Source of the DNA: Candidatus Zhuqueibacterota bacterium
Lineage (GTDB): Bacteria > Zhuqueibacterota > Zhuqueibacteria > Zhuqueibacterales > Zhuqueibacteraceae
Reading direction: 5' to 3'
Length of the DNA stretch: 57,679 nt
Assembly (NCBI GenBank): GCA_022616415.1
Contig: JAKEEU010000054.1
Coordinates: 1-57,679 of the forward strand
The position numbers and the translations under genes were made by a program. This document shows, piece after piece, positions 14,422-21,887 of this stretch; positions within the stretch are counted from its first letter, which is position 1; each line of letters starts with the position of its first letter. The notes under the pieces were generated by a model. The model was not told the origin of the DNA, did not search any database, and saw nothing but the letters and a program-made list of their open reading frames with translations.

Positions 14422-15573
14422 ATGCAAAAACCAACCAATACCGAAATGGCAATAAAAATCATCAAGCAAGGGATTGCACAAAAAGATAAAAGCGTCGTGC
14501 ATGATCTCGTGAGAGATGATTACATTCAACACAACCCCACCGTTCCGGATGGCCGAAAAGGTTTGCTGGGCCTGATTGACAGAATCATCGACGGCGAGCT
14601 TCCAATGCCGGTGATAAACGTCAAGCGTGTGCTGGCGGAGGGCGAGTATGTCGTGCTGCATAGCGACTTCGATTGGGGCGGCAGGAAAGCGGTGTTCGAG
14701 ATTTTTCGTTTTGAAGATGGAATGGCCGCCGAGCACTGGAGCGGAATCCAGAATCACCCCAAGCAAACAGCCAATGGGCACAGCATGGTCGATGGGGAAA
14801 CTGCGATAACGGACAGGAGTAAGACGGAGTCGAACAAGGCTTTGATCAAAGACTTCTTGGAGAAGGTTTTCATCGCCGGCCAGTTTAACAAGCTGCGCGA
14901 TTTTTTCGACGGGGACAAATACCTTCAACATAACCCGATGATAGCCGACGGCGTATCCGGCTTGGAGCGAGGCTTGGAAGAGATGCAAAAAAAGGGCATA
15001 AAAATCGAATTTCACAAAATACACCAAATCATCGGCGAAGGCAATTTTGTTCTTACGCTCTCAGAAGGCAAATTCGACGGCAAGCCCACGGCCTTTTTCG
15101 ATCTCTTTCGGGTTGAGCACGGAAAAATTGCCGAACATTGGGACGTGCTGCAGGAGGTGCCGGCTCAAATGCCACATAGCAACGGAATGTTTTCGTTGTC
15201 ACTCTATCGGCGCCTCGGTGGATATGACGCCATTGCAGGTTTTGTGGATTCAGCTTTCCCAAGGGTGGCTGCCCATCCGGAGCTTTCTCACTTTTTCCGG
15301 GGGCATGCCACGGAAAGCCAATATCGCCAACGCCAACTGATTGTCGACCGTCTGTGCGCCGTAACCGGAGGGCCCGTTATTTATATCGGGCGGCCGTTGG
15401 AGTCAGTACACCGGGGCCTTGGAATAACCGAGGCCAACTGGAATACATTTATGAAAATTCTCACAACTGCCATGGACGAAAGGAAATTTCCGGAAGCTGC
15501 AAAGAAAGAATTCATTGAAATTTTTGAAAAGCAATTCCGCGCTGCCACTATCGAGGGAGAATTGAAAGAGTAA
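14422..15573 (+). CDS. SnoaL-SnoaL-truncated haemoglobin fusion protein
   Basis: A 383-residue fusion. Residues about 5-120 and 135-250 are two SnoaL/NTF2-like domains, each with the QHNP and AEHW landmarks (DYIQHNPTVPDG, MAAEHWSG; KYLQHNPMIADG, KIAEHWDVL). From residue 256 a group I truncated haemoglobin follows: SLYRRLGGYDAIAGFVDSAF, then RQLIVDRLCAVTGGPV and VHRGLGI, with His330 as the likely proximal haem ligand. Truncated haemoglobins bind O2 or NO; SnoaL folds bind small hydrophobic ligands or catalyse simple reactions. AAAGGAG at 14408-14414 fixes ATG 14422. It is followed by a hairpin and a GlxA-type regulator in the same direction. I know of no standard protein with this order. Confidence 0.85.
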   Translation: MQKPTNTEMAIKIIKQGIAQKDKSVVHDLVRDDYIQHNPTVPDGRKGLLGLIDRIIDGELPMPVINVKRVLAEGEYVVLHSDFDWGGRKAVFEIFRFEDGMAAEHWSGIQNHPKQTANGHSMVDGETAITDRSKTESNKALIKDFLEKVFIAGQFNKLRDFFDGDKYLQHNPMIADGVSGLERGLEEMQKKGIKIEFHKIHQIIGEGNFVLTLSEGKFDGKPTAFFDLFRVEHGKIAEHWDVLQEVPAQMPHSNGMFSLSLYRRLGGYDAIAGFVDSAFPRVAAHPELSHFFRGHATESQYRQRQLIVDRLCAVTGGPVIYIGRPLESVHRGLGITEANWNTFMKILTTAMDERKFPEAAKKEFIEIFEKQFRAATIEGELKE

Positions 15574-15602
15574 CCATCAACCGCAAGATATCTCTGCAAA
15601 AT

Positions 15603-15634
15603 AAAAGTACCTTGTTGCAATACAAGGTACTTTT
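15603..15634 (+). terminator. Strong hairpin terminator just before the GlxA gene
   Basis: AAAAGTACCTTG at 15603-15614, an eight-base loop, and CAAGGTACTTTT at 15623-15634, then further T residues. The 12-bp stem is perfect. It ends 15 bases before the start of the next gene, so it probably terminates the SnoaL-haemoglobin transcript and could also shape the leader of the regulator gene. Confidence 0.8.
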
Positions 15635-15649
15635 TTGTATTTTAATTCC

Positions 15650-16672
15650 ATGAAAACCAATTCAACCACCCATATCGGAATCATCGCGTACGAAAACTGC
15701 ACGTCGTCCATTGTGCTCGGCACGCTGGATATACTTTCGTTTGCTAATGCGCAGTGGCGTAATTTCGATCCGTCGCCCCCATCAAACGGCCAGCCGCTAT
15801 TTCACGTTGAAATTCTTACTTTGACCGGCAAGCCGGTAGCGAGTTTCAATCAGCATCCGATCTTTCCTCATGGGGCGACGGACGGCAAAAACGATTTCGA
15901 TATTATCATCATTCCAGGGTGCTTGGGCGATTTGGAGGCGATTATTCAGGCACAACGAAATACCATCGCGTGGCTGCGAGAGCGGCATGCCAAGGGAACC
16001 TGTATCAATGCTGTTTGCAACGGCAATTTTTTGCTTGCTGAAACCGGCTTACTGGACGGTCGAGAGGCGACCACGCATTGGAGTTGCGCTGCTCTGTTCC
16101 GAGAACGTTATCCCAAGGTCGAGCTGAAACCGGAAAAAATACTGATCGACGGCGGCGACATTATCAGTGCCGCGGGCGTGACTGCCTATTTGAATCTTTG
16201 CGTCTATCTTGTCGGCAAATTCAGTAATGCGGAGCTTGCCTCACGCTGCTCGAAAGTTTTTTTGGTTGATTCCGGGCGGCACAATCAAACGCCTTATGAG
16301 ATGTTCAACTGCCCTCAAGCCCACGGCGACCGGGAGGTTCTGAAAGCACAAAAATGGCTGGAATCGCGCTTCAACGAGCCGGTTTCCGTTCTTGCCATGG
16401 CGAACATTGCCGGTCTGGAGCGACGTACATTCATGCGGCGTTTCAAAAATGCCACGGGAGATTCCCCACGCGTATACCTGCAACGAATGCGCATTGATTC
16501 AGCCAAACGGAAGCTGGAATCCACAAAAGAAACCGTCGCAGAAATCACCTGGAACGTAGGTTATAGAGACGTCAGCTCGTTCCAAAGATTATTCAAAACG
16601 AGCACCGGGCTTTCCCCCGGGGCCTATCGCAGAAAGTTTTCGTTGTTCCCAAACTATGACGTCTCGCAATAA
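15650..16672 (+). CDS. GlxA-type transcriptional regulator (DJ-1/PfpI + AraC HTH)
   Basis: A 340-residue regulator. Residues about 5-185 are a DJ-1/PfpI-like domain with the nucleophile-elbow segment INAVCNGNFLLAETGLL. Residues about 230-335 are an AraC-type double helix-turn-helix (VSVLAMANIAGLERRTFMRR and VAEITWNVGYRDVSSFQRLF). Proteins of this build usually sense a small molecule and regulate neighbouring genes. The start ATG 15650 has no clear Shine-Dalgarno sequence; only the A/T-rich tail of the hairpin at 15603-15634 precedes it, so it may be leaderless or attenuated. The neighbouring SnoaL-haemoglobin gene is a likely target. Confidence 0.9.
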   Translation: MKTNSTTHIGIIAYENCTSSIVLGTLDILSFANAQWRNFDPSPPSNGQPLFHVEILTLTGKPVASFNQHPIFPHGATDGKNDFDIIIIPGCLGDLEAIIQAQRNTIAWLRERHAKGTCINAVCNGNFLLAETGLLDGREATTHWSCAALFRERYPKVELKPEKILIDGGDIISAAGVTAYLNLCVYLVGKFSNAELASRCSKVFLVDSGRHNQTPYEMFNCPQAHGDREVLKAQKWLESRFNEPVSVLAMANIAGLERRTFMRRFKNATGDSPRVYLQRMRIDSAKRKLESTKETVAEITWNVGYRDVSSFQRLFKTSTGLSPGAYRRKFSLFPNYDVSQ

Positions 16673-16908
16673 TAAATGAGCCAAATGGCCACACATTCGA
16701 GTAAAGCAAATTCTCCGCAACCCTCGATCCCGACTTGCAGCGGATCGCACTCTCGACCATATCAGCAATGAAAGGTTGTCTAATGATGAAACGTTCTGCA
16801 TCGTCTAATCGTCATATTAGAGGCGGACCGGCGTAAGAATTTCCGGTTCGCCTTAATTTTTTGTATGCGGATTAAGCAGATTGAGCTGAAAAGACGGCAA
16901 CAAAACAA

Positions 16909-17529
16909 ATGCCCCTAAAAAATGTACCAACAGATTTTTTAGACGAAGCGAATTTCCAATCTCTCGGACGCTCACTTCTTATCGGCGGACTCGGATTTTG
17001 CCTCGTTAGCTTATGCGTGTTCGCCACGGTCGCTTTTGCCGAAAAGTGGATGTATACGCAGCTTGGTTTGCTCGGGGCTTATGTGGCTTGGGCCGCACTT
17101 TTTATTTTGTTGGGCGGCGGCGTTTTGGGTTCGCTGGTTGCCGGTAAGTGGCACCTGCCCAAATTCTATCTGCTCTTCGGTGCGGCCTTCTTCGCTTATG
17201 CCGTTGGCTGGGTCACGGCATATTTTATTTGGCGTGATGGCTTGGGCGAATGGCTTGGTTCATTCGCCGGGTCAATCCTGATGGGCTTGGTTTTCGCCGC
17301 CGGCTTTGGTGTGGTTCGCACCACATTGAACTTGTCGGCGGTGCTGTTCGTAGCAAACTCCATCGGATACTTTCTCGGCTCGGCGCTCAACAACGCAGTC
17401 AAAGGGAGCACGGGAATGCTGTTGTGGGGAGGTGTTTACGGACTGTGCTTGGGCGCCGGACTTAGCGCGGTTTTACACTTTGCCCAAGCTCGACGCGCGG
17501 ATGAGTTAAAATCAAAACGAAATATTTGA
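16909..17529 (+). CDS. Hypothetical polytopic membrane protein
   Basis: 206 residues with about six hydrophobic helices, starting with SLLIGGLGFCLVSLCVF near residues 22-40 and ending with GMLLWGGVYGLCLGAG near 170-188. Glycine-rich helices and a short basic C-terminus (RRADELKSKR) suggest an inner-membrane protein. I recognise no family. The next gene starts 7 bases after its stop, so the two form an operon. In the 236 bases before it (16673-16908) I see no gene. Confidence 0.75.
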   Translation: MPLKNVPTDFLDEANFQSLGRSLLIGGLGFCLVSLCVFATVAFAEKWMYTQLGLLGAYVAWAALFILLGGGVLGSLVAGKWHLPKFYLLFGAAFFAYAVGWVTAYFIWRDGLGEWLGSFAGSILMGLVFAAGFGVVRTTLNLSAVLFVANSIGYFLGSALNNAVKGSTGMLLWGGVYGLCLGAGLSAVLHFAQARRADELKSKRNI

Positions 17530-17536
17530 GTTGTAG

Positions 17537-18091
17537 ATGAGCACAGGTGAAATCTTAACCAGAGCCACAATTTGGATCGCCATCGCCGGATACGCTGCCG
17601 GGGCTGCCATCTTTGCATTATCCCGCCAAAGATATAAATGGGATGCAGCAGCAAGGCTGGCTTGGACGGCAGCCTGCGTCGGCCTGCTCGCTCACGTTGC
17701 TTTCGCCTTCCATTTTTATCACGAGTGGAGCCACACTTCCGCCTACCGCGACACGGCTCGCCAGACCGCCGAGGTGTTCGGCCTCGACTGGGGCGGCGGG
17801 CTTTACATCAACTACATATTTCTCATTGGCTGGGTCATCGACACCCTCTGGTGGTGGCGCGGACTCGAGGCTTATCGCCACCGGCCGTGGCCGCTGGTTG
17901 CCGCATGGCATGCGTTTTTGCTTTTCATTTTCTTTAACGGCACCGTCGTTTTTGCGACCGGCCCCACGCGCTGGCTCGGGCTGTGTTTGTCTATTGGATT
18001 GTGTGTCGTGTGGTGGCTCACCGCCCGCAACAATTCGCCGCGCAAGGCGGGCGATCATAAGCTCACTGTTGTGGAGAACCATACTCGCTAA
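17537..18091 (+). CDS. Hypothetical membrane protein
   Basis: 184 residues with about five membrane helices, including WIAIAGYAAGAAIFAL, WTAACVGLLAHVAFAFHFY, YINYIFLIGWVIDTLWWW and LLFIFFNGTVVFATG. Its His and Trp-rich helices (FHFYHEWSH) are notable. It starts 7 bases after the previous stop and is followed 107 bases later by the MFS gene, so all three could be one unit. No family is recognised. Confidence 0.75.
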   Translation: MSTGEILTRATIWIAIAGYAAGAAIFALSRQRYKWDAAARLAWTAACVGLLAHVAFAFHFYHEWSHTSAYRDTARQTAEVFGLDWGGGLYINYIFLIGWVIDTLWWWRGLEAYRHRPWPLVAAWHAFLLFIFFNGTVVFATGPTRWLGLCLSIGLCVVWWLTARNNSPRKAGDHKLTVVENHTR

Positions 18092-18198
18092 GGGTGAGAT
18101 TGTAACGCAACATTCATATTGCGTGCTCCGTTTCCTCTCAACATAAATGTTGAGTTACGAGGTGCAGCACTCCAAAACCAAACCATAACGAGTATAAC

Positions 18199-19500
18199 AT
18201 GGACTTATTGCGCGTCGAGTTGCGCCGCCCGACTATCGGCCCGGTTGCTTTTCCTTTCTATTACGGCTGGGTGAACCTCGCCATCGCAGCGCTGGCAATG
18301 GTCAGCACTTTGCCGGGGCGGACGCAAGGACTCGGCTTGATCACCGAGCCGCTGCTCACTGATCTCCAGATCGACCGCGTTCTCTTTGCTCGCATCAATC
18401 TTTGGGCGACGCTGATCGGTTCGCTCTTTTGCCTCGGCGTCGGCCGGATGATCGACCGCTTCGGCAGTCGCGTCGTTCTCACCGTTGTGGTCACGGCGCT
18501 CGCGATAGTTGTGCTCTTGATGAGCGGCGCACAGGAATTGGCCTCGCTGGCTCTGCTGATCACACTCACGCGCGGGCTGGGGCAGAGCGCGCTTTCGGTT
18601 ATCAGCATCACGATGGTCGGCCAGTGGTTCGTGCGCCGGCTCAGCTCCGCGATGGGCGTTTATACGATCGTGTTGAGCATCGGATTTATGTTGGCGTTCC
18701 CGATTGTGGGCGCGACGGCCATCAACTATGGCTGGCGCACGGCATGGACGGGCATCGGCCTCGTGCTGCTGTTTGGGCTGGCGCCGCTCGGCTGGCTTCT
18801 GGTGCGACGGACGCCCGAAGCGTGCGGTCTCTCACTTGACGGCGAGCGCGCGGTTGAGAACAGCGCCGTGAACGATTCGACCGGCTACACGCTGCTGCAA
18901 GCTCTGTCAACGCCGGCCTTCTGGATTTTCGGCCTGGCCAGCTCGGTTTACGGCCTCACCGCTTCCGGCATCGGTTTGTTCAACGAATCCATTCTGGCTG
19001 AAAGAGGCTTCGACGCTTCCACCTATCACCGCACGCTGGTGATCAGCGCGCTGACCGCATTGTTCGGGAATTTTCTCGGCGGCTGGCTGGCGTCGAAGTG
19101 GTCGATGAACCGGCTCATGGCGTTGGCGATGACCCTTCTCGCAGCTTCGCTTTCCGCATTGCCCCACGTCAAGACGCAGGCGCACGTCGTAGCTTACGCT
19201 TTTGTCATGGGACTGGCCGGCGGTTTCGTCATCGTTATTTTTTTCTCGTTCTGGAGCCGCGCTTTCGGTCGCGCCCACCTCGGTAAAATTCAAGGCGCGG
19301 CCCAAGCACTCACCGTGCTTGCATCGGCAATCGGTCCGCTGTTGCTGGCGGAATGCGTGACTCGGACCGGTTCCTACACTGCGATGTTCTACACTTTGGC
19401 CGCAATCGTCGCCGCTTTGGGGCTGGGCGCGTGGTTCGTCACCGTTCCGCATCCGCCGGCGACGACGGCTTTGGCCGGCTTTGACGAGGTGCAGTCGTGA
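18199..19500 (+). CDS. Major facilitator superfamily transporter (OFA-like)
   Basis: A 433-residue MFS carrier with twelve expected helices. The loop between helices 2 and 3 has the family signature GRMIDRFGSRVV. YYGWVNLAIAALAMVSTLPG at the first helix and VRRTPEACGL before the central loop are seen in oxalate/formate antiporter-like (OFA) carriers. The substrate cannot be told. The N-terminus has about 20 cytoplasmic residues before the first helix. It follows two small membrane proteins in the same direction. Confidence 0.87.
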   Translation: MDLLRVELRRPTIGPVAFPFYYGWVNLAIAALAMVSTLPGRTQGLGLITEPLLTDLQIDRVLFARINLWATLIGSLFCLGVGRMIDRFGSRVVLTVVVTALAIVVLLMSGAQELASLALLITLTRGLGQSALSVISITMVGQWFVRRLSSAMGVYTIVLSIGFMLAFPIVGATAINYGWRTAWTGIGLVLLFGLAPLGWLLVRRTPEACGLSLDGERAVENSAVNDSTGYTLLQALSTPAFWIFGLASSVYGLTASGIGLFNESILAERGFDASTYHRTLVISALTALFGNFLGGWLASKWSMNRLMALAMTLLAASLSALPHVKTQAHVVAYAFVMGLAGGFVIVIFFSFWSRAFGRAHLGKIQGAAQALTVLASAIGPLLLAECVTRTGSYTAMFYTLAAIVAALGLGAWFVTVPHPPATTALAGFDEVQS

Positions 19501-19668
19501 TGATTTTGCGAGAGCGCTTTTATCAGACGTTGCTCAAAGGAAAAAATAAAATTTTGTTGTTTCCTTTAGATTTTGTCGTATATTGCAAATCTAACATGTG
19601 CCGGTGTTCGCCGTCACCAAGACGATTCTCGGGATTGCAGTTCTGCTTTTTGTGGCGATACAGAGACA

Positions 19669-20172
19669 ATGAGAATAAAACGAACTATTTTCTGCTCATT
19701 CAGCTTGGCGGTCTTTCTAACCAGCGCAACATTCAGCCAGGCGCAAAGTGGATTTTCCCTTCCCATCGAATTTGGGCAGGGAATCATTTTCAAACCCGGC
19801 GTGGATCCGTACACATTTTCGGCGCAACTGCATCCGAGCCTCGGCTTCGGCGACAAATTCACGATCGGCGGCAGCATGGCCGGAGTTTACACCAATCCGG
19901 ATTGGGCGTTTATGTGGGGCGGCCGGCTCGCTTTTCATCTGGCCAAGCTCAGCAAAAAACCGATCGGCGCCGGGCCGGGCATTGATTACGGAACGCTGCA
20001 TTTCGTGGGGACAGTCTTGCTGGAAAACGGCAAACTTCGCCGCACGGCCGGCGGCCTTATTCTCGATATCTGGGACGGCACTTTGCAAATCAGCCCGCGC
20101 GCCGGTTATGATGACAGACTGGAACGACCCTTTTTAGAAGTCACGCTCGGAACGAATCTCTTCGCCAAGTAA
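19669..20172 (+). CDS. Secreted beta-barrel-like protein
   Basis: 167 residues with a clear signal peptide (MRIKRTIFCSFSLAVFLTSA, cleavage after FSQA). The mature part alternates hydrophobic and polar residues in short strands rich in Gly and aromatic residues (FTIGGSMAGVYTNPDWAFMW, then GGRLAFHL) and ends FLEVTLGTNLFAK. This fits a small outer-membrane barrel or periplasmic beta-sandwich. It is not assigned to a family. The upstream 168 bases hold a possible -10 TATATT near 19577 with a weak -35. Confidence 0.7.
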   Translation: MRIKRTIFCSFSLAVFLTSATFSQAQSGFSLPIEFGQGIIFKPGVDPYTFSAQLHPSLGFGDKFTIGGSMAGVYTNPDWAFMWGGRLAFHLAKLSKKPIGAGPGIDYGTLHFVGTVLLENGKLRRTAGGLILDIWDGTLQISPRAGYDDRLERPFLEVTLGTNLFAK

Positions 20173-20209
20173 GTGTGAGTTAGACTCGCTATAGGGTTAT
20201 TTGGTAACG

Positions 20210-20287
20210 GTCAATGCGAGCGTTTCTCAGCGAAGCAATCTTTTAAAAACCAAGGGATTGCTTCGGTAAAAAGCACCTCGCAATGAC
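20210..20287. repeat. GTCATTGCGAG/GAAGCAATC repeat
   Basis: The ends are GTCAATGCGAGCG and CACCTCGCAATGAC, an imperfect inverted repeat. Inside are two facing copies of GCGAAGCAATC and GATTGCTTCG. Elements of the type GTCATTGCGAG with GAAGCAATC are widespread in bacterial intergenic regions; here one copy lies between a + gene and the rpoD terminator. Confidence 0.75.
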
Positions 20288-20340
20288 TGTAATTTTATCC
20301 CTAAATGAGTATACACTTCTTAAAAACAACACAAAACAAA

Positions 20341-20374
20341 AAGCCCTCATCCGAACTCAATCGAATGAGGGCTT
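20341..20374 (-). terminator. Terminator of the rpsU-rpoD operon
   Basis: AAGCCCTCATCCGA and TCGAATGAGGGCTT form a 14-bp stem with one mismatch and a six-base loop. On the minus strand it is followed by TTTTTGTTTTGTG, a typical T-tract. It lies 31 bases beyond the rpoD stop. It could also act weakly on the plus strand. Confidence 0.85.
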
Positions 20375-20405
20375 AGTTTTTATGATAAACGCGCGTGCCG
20401 GAGGC

Positions 20406-21302
20406 TCAGCCAAGATACTTGCGCAGCGGCTCCAGTCTCGAACGATGCCGCAAACGCCGCAGCGCTTTCTCTTTGATCTGGCGCACTCTTTCACGCGTCA
20501 GCTTGAAATGCTCGCCGATTTCTTCGAGCGTCAAGGGGCGGTCGCCATCCAGGCCGAAATACAGCCGGATGATTTCCGCTTCGCGAGGCTTCAGGGTGGA
20601 CAACACTTTGTCGATTTCCACCTGCAACGATTCCTGCATCAGCGTGTCATCCGGAGGGGCGTAGCGGTCGCTCTCCAAAATATCGAGCAAGCTGTTGCCC
20701 TCGTCTTCTTTGAACGGTTCGTCGAGCGACAGATGCCGCGCCGAGGTCTTCAAAACGTCGGCGACCTCGTAGGCAGTCATTTCCATCTTGTCGGCGATTT
20801 CTTCCATGCTCGGCTCACGGCCGAATTTTTTCTCGAGCTCTTCGAGGGCGCGGCCGACTTTGTTGATGGCGCCGACGCGGTTCAACGGCAGACGCACCAC
20901 CCGGCTCTGCTCGGCCAAAGCCTGCAGAATCGACTGGCGAATCCACCACACGGCGTAGGAGATGAACTTGAAACCGCGCGTCTCGTCGAAACGCTGCGCG
21001 GCTTTAATCAAGCCCAGGTTGCCTTCGCTGATTAGATCCTGCAGCGGCAAGCCCTGGCCTTGATACTCCTTCGCGACGCTGATGACGAAACGGAGATTGG
21101 CCTTTACCAGCTTGTCCAAAGCTCTGGCATTGCCTTTGCGAATCTGGCGTGCCAACTCGATTTCCTCTTGCGGTGCCAGGGGAGAATAGCCGCCAATCTC
21201 TTCCAAATACTTCTCAATGGATTGCTTCGTCCGATTCTCCGTGGTTTTGCGTTTTTTGGCCATTTGCTTTTCCACACCAAGCCCTAACTCAATTTGATCC
21301 AT
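20406..21302 (-). CDS. rpoD: RNA polymerase sigma-70 factor, RpoD/SigA type
   Basis: 298 residues, the short form of a primary sigma factor lacking a long region 1.1. Region 1.2 includes [20 protein letters not shown]. Region 2 reads [40 protein letters not shown] and [20 protein letters not shown], the -10 recognition and melting helix. Region 3 follows, and region 4 has [20 protein letters not shown], the -35 helix-turn-helix. All primary-sigma hallmarks are present. It is downstream of rpsU by 5 bases and upstream of a hairpin terminator. The start is ATG 21302; MAKKRK, 13 codons later, is an alternative. Confidence 0.95.
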   Translation of the reverse strand: MDQIELGLGVEKQMAKKRKTTENRTKQSIEKYLEEIGGYSPLAPQEEIELARQIRKGNARALDKLVKANLRFVISVAKEYQGQGLPLQDLISEGNLGLIKAAQRFDETRGFKFISYAVWWIRQSILQALAEQSRVVRLPLNRVGAINKVGRALEELEKKFGREPSMEEIADKMEMTAYEVADVLKTSARHLSLDEPFKEDEGNSLLDILESDRYAPPDDTLMQESLQVEIDKVLSTLKPREAEIIRLYFGLDGDRPLTLEEIGEHFKLTRERVRQIKEKALRRLRHRSRLEPLRKYLG

Positions 21303-21307
21303 CTCAA

Positions 21308-21505
21308 TTACTCAACCTGTTGCATTAGCATTCGATTTGCGCGCCGTATGGCTTTCTCTCTTCTGATCCGACGGCGCTGACTGGGTTTGATGTAATACGT
21401 CGACTTCTTGAAATCTCGCAAAACACGTGCCCGGTCGCATTTTCTTTTAAAGCGCATAATTGCGCGGTCCAACGATTCATGTTCTCCAACGGTAACTCTA
21501 ACCAT
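21308..21505 (-). CDS. rpsU: 30S ribosomal protein S21
   Basis: 65 residues, strongly basic, starting [20 protein letters not shown] and containing [19 protein letters not shown], the bS21 signature. bS21 is a small-subunit protein involved in translation initiation. AAAGGGG lies about 8 bases before ATG. It is the first gene of an rpsU-rpoD unit, reached through a leader of about 320 bases from the promoter at 21836-21864. Confidence 0.96.
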   Translation of the reverse strand: MVRVTVGEHESLDRAIMRFKRKCDRARVLRDFKKSTYYIKPSQRRRIRREKAIRRANRMLMQQVE

Positions 21506-21835
21506 CCGTAACTACCCCTTTCTTTGGGTTGTTGTCGTCATTCCGCTCCTTTGCCTTTCAATTGTTTCAGGAACATCTTTTGTTTCTACCGCTCGGCAAA
21601 GAAAGAATAACTCCCGTACAGCATCTCAGTAATATAGATACTGTTTTTTAGGTAGAAAGTTCCAGCGCCACTGATGATTTAAATGCAGAAAAATCAAGCA
21701 GCGGCAGGTTGGAGAAAGGCAGAAAAAAATTTTAAGGTGATTCCCGTTGCTAAAACAACAGCAACTTCGCAATAAAAGTGAACAAAAACCACCCTCGTTT
21801 TAAAATATTTGAAGGGCAATTTCTGGACAAGCTGC
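21506..21835 (-). other. Long 5' leader of rpsU, no gene seen
   Basis: About 320 transcribed bases between the predicted promoter and rpsU. There is no open frame of note. GTTGCT and AGCAAC near 21740-21760 can pair. No known leader family is recognised, but ribosomal-protein leaders are often regulatory. Confidence 0.5.
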
Positions 21836-21864
21836 AATATAATGCTTCTCAACAGCTTTGTCAA
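21836..21864 (-). promoter_or_regulatory. Strong sigma-70 promoter for rpsU-rpoD
   Basis: On the minus strand TTGACA (21864-21859), a 17-base spacer and TATATT (21841-21836) match the housekeeping consensus at 11 of 12 positions. The -35 box is one arm of an inverted repeat, TTTGTCAA and TTGACAAA, spanning about 21857-21877. This suggests an operator, or a short hairpin terminator for the kinase gene that ends at 21888. Confidence 0.75.
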
Positions 21865-21887
21865 GGGTTTTGACAAAATTTTCTTTT

